DNA of 17,233 bases from Lachnospiraceae bacterium. GTDB lineage: Bacteria; Bacillota_A; Clostridia; Lachnospirales; Lachnospiraceae. Of the stretch, positions 1-5,952 are shown piece after piece. The stretch spans positions 1 through 17,233 of the forward strand of contig JAGADM010000014.1 of assembly GCA_017613595.1 (NCBI GenBank). Reading direction: 5' to 3'. Each line of letters begins with the position of its first letter. Positions within the stretch are counted from its first letter, which is position 1. The notes under the pieces were generated by a model that ran no database searches, was not told the origin of the DNA, and worked only from the letters and a program-made list of their open reading frames with translations. The translations under genes and the position numbers were made by a program.

Positions 1-4
1 ACCC

Positions 5-72
5 AGGTTAATCTGTGCCGCATGGAATTCACACTATGATTTCATCATAAGTCTAGGCACGCAAATTAACCT
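5..72. repeat. Nested imperfect inverted repeat in a gene-free end
   Basis: The outer arms AGGTTAAT (5-12) and ATTAACCT (65-72) pair. A short internal loop follows, then GTGCC (15-19) pairs with GGCAC (56-60). Inside is a further hairpin: ACT-ATGAT (33-40), loop TTC, and ATCAT-A-AGT (44-52), with one bulged A. The pairing is seen directly. No T-run follows on either strand, so it does not look like an intrinsic terminator. It may be a structured RNA, the end of an element cut by the window edge, or a simple cruciform. I do not recognise it as a known riboswitch. Confidence 0.45.
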
Positions 73-205
73 TACCACAAAAGCCGGTAAAGTAAAAGTA
101 AAACCAGTAATAAAATGCGTGCTGACCGATTGTCTGCATGACTGAATGTTCCTCCGTATTCCGTCCGGCCTGACCGGATCGGACCGTTTCGTTATCTCCG
201 GGAGA
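73..205. other. Gene-free stretch downstream of the XRE gene
   Basis: No convincing reading frame is present. It holds one hairpin, TCCG-t-CCGG / CCGG-at-CGGA with loop CCTGA (160-183), and a small palindrome ATCTC-CGG-GAGAT (about 195-207). Both lie just after the stop of the minus-strand regulator. Neither has a T-tract on the minus strand, so a proper terminator for that gene cannot be claimed. Otherwise I see nothing in it. Confidence 0.4.
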
Positions 206-814
206 TTACTTGTCCCGATTTAATATAGGCTTATATCCGCCTGTGCGATCCATCGCCGCTTTCTTACCCTGCTCAATCGATTCTCTCAGCAGTTCAAGGT
301 CCGGCGCGATGTTGTCCGGACATACGAGATCGCCCGTTTTCGCTTCCATCTCGTAGTTGTCAAGAACCGCCCGCGCCACATTTACCCGCGACCGCATACT
401 CGTATGGCAGTGCGCCGTAAACATCTGTAAGAGCGAATTCCAAGGACTTCCGTGTCTTCCCGCCAGTAAAAACAGCAGCTGCCGCTTCTCCGCGGTCGAC
501 ATATTCTGCACCAGCTCCATCAGCGCGTTTCCAAGCGCCTCATCGTTCTCCTCGGGATCGGTCTCCTTGAAGAACTCGGGAAACAGGTATGCGAGATAAT
601 ACGGCAAAGGGTTCAACCCGAGAAAGCGGAACCACTCACAGCCCGTGAACAGATCCGGCGCCGTCACTCCGTTCTCCCAGTTCTGAACGGTCTTCCGGGA
701 GATGCCGAGTCCTTCGGCCATTTCCGCCTGCGTCCTGCCGGCATCGGCTCTGGACGAAGACCAGATGTGAGCGAAACGTCTGCTTCTGTCAGTTTGTTCT
801 TCCGCAGGTATCAT
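206..814 (-). CDS. XRE-family helix-turn-helix transcriptional regulator
   Basis: The protein has 202 residues. It begins with a short polar leader and then a Cro/C1-type helix-turn-helix at about residues 27-54 (core RTQAEMAEGLGISRKTVQNW), where QxxMAEGLGIS and RKTVQNWENG match XRE helices 2-3. The rest (55-202) is a helical region of unknown role, with a Trp/Phe/Tyr-rich start (WFRFLGLNPLPYYLAYLFPE) and a conserved-looking ICPDN-like segment (VCPDN). I recall similar full-length proteins in gut Clostridia, but I know of no characterised target. The start is supported by AAGGAG five bases upstream and by a near-consensus promoter 65 bases farther on. It is probably a cytoplasmic DNA-binding regulator, possibly autoregulatory. 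The effector and regulon are unknown. It could be a remnant of a mobile element, but no phage or conjugation genes lie beside it in the window. Confidence 0.85.
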   Translation of the reverse strand: MIPAEEQTDRSRRFAHIWSSSRADAGRTQAEMAEGLGISRKTVQNWENGVTAPDLFTGCEWFRFLGLNPLPYYLAYLFPEFFKETDPEENDEALGNALMELVQNMSTAEKRQLLFLLAGRHGSPWNSLLQMFTAHCHTSMRSRVNVARAVLDNYEMEAKTGDLVCPDNIAPDLELLRESIEQGKKAAMDRTGGYKPILNRDK

Positions 815-840
815 ATTACTCCTTGGGTAAAAAAAGTCGC

Positions 841-869
841 TTGTATTTGTCTGTTCCCGGTGGTAGAAT
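841..869 (+). promoter_or_regulatory. Candidate promoter of degV
   Basis: TTGTAT (841-846), a 17-base spacer and TAGAAT (864-869) lie on the plus strand. The start would be near 876, with a leader of about 130 bases. It faces the regulator's promoter and the two polymerase footprints would overlap. No better candidate was seen nearer to degV. Confidence 0.5.
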
Positions 870-886
870 ACATCTCGATTGGCTCA

Positions 887-915
887 AGTATATTGCTAAT
901 TGGACGCTTTGTCAA
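887..915 (-). promoter_or_regulatory. Promoter of the XRE regulator gene
   Basis: On the minus strand the -35 is TTGACA (910-915) and the -10 is TATACT (887-892), with an exact 17-base spacer. This is close to the consensus for the housekeeping sigma factor. Transcription should start near 880, giving a leader of about 65 bases before the ATG at 814. Confidence 0.75.
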
Positions 916-1004
916 GAAATATTCTACTCACAATCGGCGCCTTTTGGATTGCATGCGTATTTTTTTGCGCTTTTTGAGGGGAGACGGAAAAGGAGATTCC
1001 GAAA

Positions 1005-1886
1005 ATGTATATTGTAACCTGCTGTTCCACTGTAGACCTGGCCGAAGAGCACCTGAAAAGCCGCGGTATCCGCTGTCTGCCGTTCCATTACGAGCTCGGC
1101 GGAACGACTTACCTCGACGACTTCGGCAAGACCATTCCTCTGAACGATTTCTATGAAGCCATGCGGAACGGTGCAGAGACCCGTACGAGTCAGATCAACA
1201 TTGACGAATACTATCACTTCTTTAAAGGTATCTTTGAAGAAGGCTATGATATTCTTCATATTGCTTTTTCAAGCGGCCTTTCGGGCTCCATCAACAGCGC
1301 TAACAACGCGAAGATGATGCTCGCTGAAGAATTCCCGGACCGTAAGCTTATCATTGTCGATTCCCTGAGTGCTTCCGCCGGTCACGGTCTGGTTGCGGAT
1401 TACGCTGCCGACCTGCTTGCCGAAGGCGTTTCTTTGGAAGATGCCGCGTCCCGCGTGGAAGAGCGTAAGTCACATGCCAACGGATGGTTCTTCACCACAA
1501 CGCTGAAGTATCTCGTCCGCGGCGGCCGCGTATCGAAAGCCGCCGGTCTGATCGGCGATACGCTCGGTATCTGCCCTCTTTTGAACATCAACTCCGAGGG
1601 TCACCTCATTCCGCGAGAGAAGATCCGCACGAAGAAGAAAGTTATGGCGGCTCTTGTATCCCGTATGCTTCAGGTTGCGGAAGGCGGAGCGGATTACGCC
1701 GGACCGTGCCACATCTGCCACTCTGACTGTCTCGATGACGCGAACGCGGTCATCGCCCTGATTGAAGAGAATTTCCCGAACCTTCGCGGCAAAGTTGAAC
1801 TCCACGAAGTCGGCACCATCATCGGAAGCCACACCGGCCCCGGTACGATCGGCGCATTCTTCTGGGGCGCGGAGAACACTCTGTAA
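1005..1886 (+). CDS. DegV family fatty-acid-binding protein
   Basis: The protein has 293 residues, full length for the DegV family. Such proteins (FakB in Staphylococcus) bind a fatty acid so that FakA kinase can phosphorylate it for phospholipid synthesis. Visible family marks are a Thr-Ser-Gln motif at 61-63, SSGLSGS at 89-95, the basic RGGR at 172-175, and SHTGPGTIG at 275-283 with the head-group-contacting His276. The start MYIVTCCST replaces the usual ITDST with a Cys-Cys-Ser form that I associate with Lachnospiraceae paralogues. The start is supported by AAAAGGAG about ten bases upstream. It is the only plus-strand gene here, with its own promoter and terminator, so it is monocistronic. 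No fakA-like kinase is in the window. The bound lipid cannot be predicted. Confidence 0.9.
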   Translation: MYIVTCCSTVDLAEEHLKSRGIRCLPFHYELGGTTYLDDFGKTIPLNDFYEAMRNGAETRTSQINIDEYYHFFKGIFEEGYDILHIAFSSGLSGSINSANNAKMMLAEEFPDRKLIIVDSLSASAGHGLVADYAADLLAEGVSLEDAASRVEERKSHANGWFFTTTLKYLVRGGRVSKAAGLIGDTLGICPLLNINSEGHLIPREKIRTKKKVMAALVSRMLQVAEGGADYAGPCHICHSDCLDDANAVIALIEENFPNLRGKVELHEVGTIIGSHTGPGTIGAFFWGAENTL

Positions 1887-1905
1887 TTGATTTCAGAACA
1901 TAAAG

Positions 1906-1941
1906 AAACGACGAAGAAGTATCCGCTTCTCCGTCGTTTTT
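1906..1941. terminator. Bidirectional intrinsic terminator between degV and the metal-uptake operon
   Basis: The arms AAACGACG (1906-1913) and CGTCGTTT (1932-1939) pair. After one A-C mismatch, AGAAG (1915-1919) pairs with CTTCT (1926-1930) around the loop TATCCG. TTTTT closes the plus side, and TTTCTTT follows on the minus side. It ends degV (stop at 1886) and the opposing lipoprotein gene (stop at 1949). Confidence 0.85.
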
Positions 1942-1948
1942 CATTTCT

Positions 1949-2530
1949 TCAGTTAGCTTTCTTGGCGTTCCGCAATGTAAGGTACTCGTACTCGCCTTCC
2001 ATGTAGGTATCAAATACACCCACCACACAAACTGTCGCACCTTCATCCGGATAATACTCCGGGTACTTATAATCGTCTGTTAAGACAAATTCGATTCCGT
2101 ACGTGCAGCATCCGGTAGGATCCACATATACAACACAGTTATCATAACGATTATTTGACGTGGGATCAACATATCCGTTGTACTCGCCGCTGATCCGGAT
2201 TGTCTTTCCTTTATATTCCTCGGGCGTTTCCCACATTCTCGAAATCTCGCTGCAGGCCATTTCCACGGACATTCCCGAAAGATCCACATCGACGCTGTCT
2301 GACTTGCTCGCTACCGGCGCGGAACCGCTTTCCCATACGGGATTGGCTTTCACTGTAGGGGCTTCTGTAGCCGTCGTCGGCTCCTCTTTCGCCATACCGC
2401 CCTTCAGCACATCGCTTACGCTTGTCATCGAAGTGCCGGTTCCGTGGCCGTTACCGGAATTGCCTTTTCCGCAGCCCGTGAGCGCCGCCGCCATCACAAG
2501 ACAGAGAATCAAACCGATACATTTTCTCAT
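1949..2530 (-). CDS. Lipoprotein of the metal ABC transporter operon, OB-fold-like C-terminal domain
   Basis: The protein has 193 residues. The signal peptide ends in lipobox LTGC with Cys20 as the lipidation site. Next comes a Gly/Ser/Asn-rich spacer and a Thr/Pro/Ala linker (about 21-80). The compact domain at about 86-190 has the pattern EEYKGKTIRISGEY, then VDPTGCCTYGIEF and a YPEYYPDEGATVCVVGVF strand pair. This looks like a small beta-barrel (OB-like) and I recall relatives beside zinc transporters in Lachnospiraceae. Extracytoplasmic Cys132, Cys141, Cys142 and Cys168 are notable. The start at 2530 is chosen because its ATG overlaps the permease stop (ATGA) and GGAGGTGG lies seven bases upstream; a start at 2569 would lengthen the overlap and spoil the signal peptide. 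It is last in the operon, so a role in metal capture or transfer to the transporter is inferred. The biochemical function is unknown. Confidence 0.8.
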   Translation of the reverse strand: MRKCIGLILCLVMAAALTGCGKGNSGNGHGTGTSMTSVSDVLKGGMAKEEPTTATEAPTVKANPVWESGSAPVASKSDSVDVDLSGMSVEMACSEISRMWETPEEYKGKTIRISGEYNGYVDPTSNNRYDNCVVYVDPTGCCTYGIEFVLTDDYKYPEYYPDEGATVCVVGVFDTYMEGEYEYLTLRNAKKAN

Positions 2531-3381
2531 TTGCTTCCACCTCCGCATAATAATCCTACCAAAGTACATATCAAAAATGCAACCGTATCAACTGCAACAA
2601 TTGTTGAGCCTATCGGCGTTCCGTACAGGATCGAAATGATGATTCCCAAAAAAGCACAGGTTACGGAAAGCACCGCGGAACAGATCGTAACCGAGCGGAA
2701 ATTGCGGAATACACGCATCGCCGACAGCGCCGGGAATATTACGAGTGCCGAAATCAATAACGATCCGACAAGATTCATGGCAAGAACGATGATCACCGCC
2801 GTTATGATCGCAATCAGAAGATTGTACGCGTCGGCTCTCGTTCCTGTCGCCTTGGCAAAGTTTTCGTCAAATGTTACCGCGAAAATCTTATTGTAGAAGA
2901 GGATAAATACGATTACAACAATTATCGAAAGGATTATGCAGGTCCATACTTCCACGGTTGTCAGCGTCAGAATGGATACCGAGCCGAACAGGGTGCTGCA
3001 CACGTCCGCGGAAATATTCGAAGAAGACGGGAACAGGTTCATGATCAGATACCCGAATGCCAGCGACGCTACGGAAATCATCGCAACCGCCGCATCGCCT
3101 TTGATCTTTGCGTTCTGTCCGCTTCGAAGCAGCAGTATCGCCGTGATCACCGTAACCGGCATGACGAGCAGTATATTATTCGTCAGATTGGTCACGGCCG
3201 CGACGGTCATTGCACCAAATGCGACATGCGACAATCCGTCTCCGATAAAGGAGAAGCGTTTCAATACAAGCGTAACGCCTAAAAGCGAAGAACAGAGCGC
3301 AATCAGGACTCCGACGATCAGGGCATGCTGTACAAAAGGATGCGATAAATACAGTGAAAGCTTATCTATCATTTCCGTCAT
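2527..3381 (-). CDS. znuB: Metal ABC transporter permease (ZnuB/MntB family)
   Basis: The protein has 284 residues, the usual length for the ABC-3 permease family that moves Zn2+ or Mn2+ across the membrane. It is almost wholly hydrophobic with about eight or nine membrane segments. Family marks are the early FIGDGLSHVAFG segment (about 45-56), where family members have GDxxSHxxL/FxG, and the late AMNLVGSLLISALVIFPALSA region matching the conserved VG-LL--ALL-iPAA helix. The start is preceded by a Shine-Dalgarno inside the ATPase gene, and the ATG overlaps the ATPase stop as ATGA, suggesting translational coupling. It works with the adjacent ATPase and binding protein. Zinc rather than manganese is favoured by the His-rich loop of the binding protein, but sequence alone cannot settle it. 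Confidence 0.92.
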   Translation of the reverse strand: MTEMIDKLSLYLSHPFVQHALIVGVLIALCSSLLGVTLVLKRFSFIGDGLSHVAFGAMTVAAVTNLTNNILLVMPVTVITAILLLRSGQNAKIKGDAAVAMISVASLAFGYLIMNLFPSSSNISADVCSTLFGSVSILTLTTVEVWTCIILSIIVVIVFILFYNKIFAVTFDENFAKATGTRADAYNLLIAIITAVIIVLAMNLVGSLLISALVIFPALSAMRVFRNFRSVTICSAVLSVTCAFLGIIISILYGTPIGSTIVAVDTVAFLICTLVGLLCGGGSK

Positions 3382-4172
3382 GCCTTCTCACCGCCTTTCC
3401 CTGCCGCGGAGGAACTGTCCCCTGCGGCTTCAGCATCGGATGCGGCACTTTCTTCATCCTGCATGCCCGCTAAGAACATCTGCCCGGCCTTGCTCTTCAG
3501 GTATTCCTCTTTCGTTCCGAAAAAGATTTCCGACCCGATATGAAGAATATGGGTTGCATATTTCACTGCCGCCGCAATATCATGGCTGATCATGATAATT
3601 GTTATGGCTTCGCCGCCCATGATACTGCCCTGATTCAGGTCGGCAATCAGACGGTACATTTCCTCGGTCACCTTCGGATCCAGTCCGGAAACCGGTTCGT
3701 CAAGAAGCAGTAATTTGCTCGTCGCACACAGCGCTCTTGCCAGTAACACGCGCTGCTGCTGTCCGCCGGAAAGCTCCCGGTAGCAGCGGTTCGCAAGGTT
3801 TGTGATCCCCATGCGTTCCATATTTTCCTCACACCGATTCCGGTCCTCGCGGTTATAAAACGGTCTCAGACCGCAGCGCCCCTGACACCCGGAGAGAACA
3901 ATCTCTCTTACGGATGCAGGGAAGTCCTTCTGGACCACTGTCTGCTGCGGCAGATACCCGATTTCGTTCTTTTTCAGGCCGTCTCCGACCAAAACACTGC
4001 CGCCGAGAGGCTCTTTCAATCCGAGCAAAGTCCTCATCAGCGTACTCTTTCCGGAACCGTTTTCTCCGACTATGTACAGATAATCGCCCGCGTTGACCGT
4101 GAAGTTGATATCCTTCGCAATCACATGCGACTCATACCCAAGCGACAGATTTTGAATCGAGAGTAAAGCCAT
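3378..4172 (-). CDS. znuC: Metal ABC transporter ATP-binding protein (ZnuC/MntA family)
   Basis: The protein has 264 residues and powers the adjacent permease by ATP hydrolysis on the cytoplasmic face. All nucleotide-binding motifs are present: Walker A GENGSGKST (36-44), Q-loop near YLPQQ (73-77), signature LSGGQ (134-138), Walker B LLLLDEP (154-160), and H-loop MISHD with His197. After about residue 235 there is a low-complexity Ala/Ser/Asp/Glu tail ending in GKGGEKA, which is not part of the fold and is probably disordered. Thirteen bases separate it from the binding-protein gene upstream, with a GGAGGG-type ribosome site in the gap. It overlaps the permease gene downstream by four bases. 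Assignment to the metal branch rests on both sequence and neighbours. Confidence 0.93.
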   Translation of the reverse strand: MALLSIQNLSLGYESHVIAKDINFTVNAGDYLYIVGENGSGKSTLMRTLLGLKEPLGGSVLVGDGLKKNEIGYLPQQTVVQKDFPASVREIVLSGCQGRCGLRPFYNREDRNRCEENMERMGITNLANRCYRELSGGQQQRVLLARALCATSKLLLLDEPVSGLDPKVTEEMYRLIADLNQGSIMGGEAITIIMISHDIAAAVKYATHILHIGSEIFFGTKEEYLKSKAGQMFLAGMQDEESAASDAEAAGDSSSAAGKGGEKA

Positions 4173-4185
4173 TTTTCACGCCCTC

Positions 4186-5196
4186 CTATTTCAGCGCTTC
4201 CTTCAATACCGACAGATTCTTCTCCATAATGGAAAGATAGGTTACACCGCCCTTCACATCCTTCGACGTAACGGACTGGATGGAATCCATGGAAAGGATC
4301 TTCTGATCCTTGGTCTTCGTGGTCTGTACAATTGTTTCGGCGATACGATGGTCTTTGCCTTCAATGGCGATGACATTTTTCAGCTTCAGCTCGTCAACCT
4401 TTCCGGCAAGGAACGTAATCGTCTCGAAGCTTGCTTCGGACTCCGCGGAGCAGCCGACAAATGCGGCGTAATACGTTAAACCGTAGTCATCGGTCATGTA
4501 GCGGAACGGGAAACGATCACCGAAAAGAAGCGTCTTCACCGATGCTTCCGAAACAGCCTTTTTATACTCTTCATCCAGAGCCTTCAGCTTTTCGATGTAT
4601 GCTTTGGCGTTCTTTTCATAGGTAGAAGCATTGTCGGCGTCGGCCTTTTTCATGCCGTCGGCAATTGCGTTCACAAGCTTCTCGGCATTCCGAAGAGACA
4701 GCCATACATGCTCGTCGTATTCTTTCTCGCCGTCCTCATGATCATGGTCATCTTCATCATGATCACCGTCTTCGTGGTCGTGCTCGTCCTCTCCCTGCAT
4801 ACCCTCAACGATTTCCTCTTCCTTAACGGAATCGCCGAGTACCTCCATCAGGTTGATGACAACCATCTTCTTATTCGTGGACTGCTTCAAAGCGCCGTCG
4901 ACCCATTTATCCGACTCGCCGCCTACATAGATAAATACATCACAGGTGGAAATCTTCATAATATCATCGGCCGTCGGCTGATAGCTGTGAAGATCCACAC
5001 CGTTGTCCATCAACATCGTAACATCGGCCTTCGCCGGGTCCTCTCCGAGGATTTCCTTCACCCAATCATATTCGGGGAAGATTGTGGTGACAATAACAAA
5101 CTTGCCGTCCTTGGACGGATCTGAGCCGAGACCGCATCCGGTGAAGCATCCGATCAATAATACAAGCGATAACAATACCGCGATTCTTTTCTTCAT
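4186..5196 (-). CDS. znuA: Metal ABC transporter substrate-binding lipoprotein (ZnuA-like)
   Basis: The protein has 336 residues. The signal peptide ends in FTGC with Cys21 as lipid anchor, so the protein is tethered outside the membrane. Two family metal-ligand sites are visible: His70 in GVDLHSYQPT and His163 in DEHVWLS. Between them (136-163) lies an Asp/Glu/His-rich loop, EDEHDHEDGDHDEDDHDHED, typical of zinc-binding ZnuA/AdcA proteins. The third usual His (as in HDAFGYxxxxYGL) is absent; this protein has GDRFPFRYMTDDYGL at 226-240. Glu279 in IAIEGKDHRIAET matches the acidic position near the last ligand. The start has GGAGGT ten bases upstream. It opens the znuA-znuC-znuB-lipoprotein operon. 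I could not find a clear Zur or AdcR box in the 143 bases upstream. Zinc is the likely substrate, with manganese not excluded. Confidence 0.9.
   Translation of the reverse strand: MKKRIAVLLSLVLLIGCFTGCGLGSDPSKDGKFVIVTTIFPEYDWVKEILGEDPAKADVTMLMDNGVDLHSYQPTADDIMKISTCDVFIYVGGESDKWVDGALKQSTNKKMVVINLMEVLGDSVKEEEIVEGMQGEDEHDHEDGDHDEDDHDHEDGEKEYDEHVWLSLRNAEKLVNAIADGMKKADADNASTYEKNAKAYIEKLKALDEEYKKAVSEASVKTLLFGDRFPFRYMTDDYGLTYYAAFVGCSAESEASFETITFLAGKVDELKLKNVIAIEGKDHRIAETIVQTTKTKDQKILSMDSIQSVTSKDVKGGVTYLSIMEKNLSVLKEALK
4708..4791 (-). repeat. His/Asp/Glu-rich low-complexity stretch within znuA
   Basis: This codes for residues 136-163 of the binding protein. The repeated units are DHDHED- or EDGDHDED-like, built from short GAT/CAT/GAC/GAA codon runs. 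In ZnuA proteins such loops bind extra zinc and are not needed for the core fold. It is a hypervariable in-frame repeat rather than a mobile sequence. Confidence 0.75.
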
Positions 5197-5339
5197 TAAT
5201 TTAAAACCTCCATGACAAACCGAGCCAAATCTTAACGCTGTTTATTTTGGTTTCGGTTCGTTTTCTATCTGGGAATAATCTTCTGGGCATAAGGAAATAA
5301 GCGCCTTTTTGAAGGGGCGCACTGTTCCCGAAGAGTTTT
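5197..5339 (-). promoter_or_regulatory. Leader region of the metal-uptake operon, regulator site not identified
   Basis: These 143 bases separate the small Cys/His membrane-protein gene from znuA. They contain one GC hairpin, GCGCC...GGCGC (5301-5320), which folds better on the plus strand than on the minus strand and has no real T-tract for minus-strand transcription. After it comes an AT-rich part with no confident -35/-10 pair. I searched by eye for a Zur-like or AdcR-like palindrome and did not see one. Confidence 0.35.
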
Positions 5340-5684
5340 TCAATCATTCATTCGGATTTTCATGGAAACGAGAGATTCCTGCGAAAAATGTGAAACTACA
5401 GCAGCTCCCGCAAGAATTAACGAAACAGAAATAACCAGACTGATCACTAACGGAAGGAATCCGCTGCCGGCCTGGCGAAGCATGCTCTCGCACGCCTCAA
5501 TACTAAGACAGATCGGGCAGTCCGCGTCGGCACATTCGTGACCTGCTTCAGCAGCCACATAAAACGCAGAGCCCATCAGAACGAAAATAAGGAGAAGGCC
5601 GATTGTCAGGGCATACGTACGCGCTGCCGGACGGCAGAATAACGCCTTGGTATTCTTTGCGCCGGTTTTCGTATGATTGACCAT
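5340..5684 (-). CDS. Small double-pass membrane protein with a Cys/His motif, function unknown
   Basis: The protein has 114 residues. It has two hydrophobic helices at about 23-46 and 76-98. The segment between them carries His49, Cys51, Cys56, Cys59 and Cys65 in the pattern H-x-C-x4-C-x2-C-x5-C (EAGHECADADCPICLSIEAC). The basic N-terminus suggests that both ends are cytoplasmic and the Cys/His segment faces outward; this is a prediction from charge. It is followed on the same strand by the metal-uptake operon, and the motif could bind zinc or another soft metal, so a part in metal handling is inferred from context. GGGGAGGGG lies about six bases before the ATG. I recall similar small proteins beside metal transporters in related bacteria but know of no experimental study. 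Confidence 0.7.
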   Translation of the reverse strand: MVNHTKTGAKNTKALFCRPAARTYALTIGLLLIFVLMGSAFYVAAEAGHECADADCPICLSIEACESMLRQAGSGFLPLVISLVISVSLILAGAAVVSHFSQESLVSMKIRMND

Positions 5685-5718
5685 AATCGTCCCCTCCCCT
5701 CTCAGAATATGGTTGAAA

Positions 5719-5759
5719 GCGGAATCCCCGTTACCGTTACGGTTTCGGCGGAATTCCGC
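5719..5759 (-). terminator. Long GC-rich hairpin after the tRNA, weak terminator candidate
   Basis: On the minus strand GCGGAAT (5753-5759) pairs with ATTCCGC (5719-5725). Pairing continues inward (TCCG with CGGG, one bulged G), and a small ACCG-TAA-CGGT hairpin sits inside. Only CTTTC follows, so termination would be weak. It lies between tRNA-Arg and the small membrane-protein gene and may end the tRNA transcript, mark a processing site, or allow read-through. Confidence 0.4.
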
Positions 5760-5771
5760 GGAATATACAGG

Positions 5772-5845
5772 CGTCCGCGAGGTGATTCGAACACCCGACC
5801 TACCGCTTAGGAGGCGGTCGCTCTATCCATCTGAGCTACGCAGAC
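5772..5845 (-). tRNA. tRNA-Arg (anticodon CCU)
   Basis: This is a 74-base cloverleaf. The acceptor arms GTCTGCG and CGCGGAC pair fully with one G-T. The D-arm contains AGCTCAG...GAGC. The anticodon stem ACCGC/GCGGT encloses the seven-base loop CTCCTAA, which places CCT at positions 34-36 and reads AGG (Arg). The T-arm contains GGTTCGAA-like GTGTTCGAATCAC. The discriminator is G, followed by CCT, so the terminal CCA is not encoded and must be added afterwards. Its own promoter lies just upstream. Confidence 0.95.
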
Positions 5846-5882
5846 TCATATAAAATTGTGCGTTTCGCTGTTAACCTTATTA

Positions 5883-5911
5883 ATCCTATCGTATTCCGTT
5901 TCGGTTGTCAA
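5883..5911 (-). promoter_or_regulatory. Promoter of tRNA-Arg(CCU)
   Basis: On the minus strand TTGACA (5906-5911) is followed by a 17-base spacer and TAGGAT (5883-5888). Transcription should begin near 5876, about 30 bases before the tRNA. The same transcript may read into the small membrane-protein gene and possibly the metal operon. Confidence 0.65.
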
Positions 5912-5952
5912 TCGGAAAAGTATCCGCTGCCTCCCGAAATCGTCCGAAGCTC

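Noticed and set aside
2531..2569. Upstream start of the lipoprotein gene at 2569
   Set aside because: It would place charged residues ahead of a normal signal peptide, while the start at 2530 has GGAGGTGG and an ATGA overlap with the permease gene.
5301..5320. Hairpin upstream of znuA as a terminator or attenuator
   Set aside because: On the transcribed strand it has only five clear base pairs with a long loop and no T-run.
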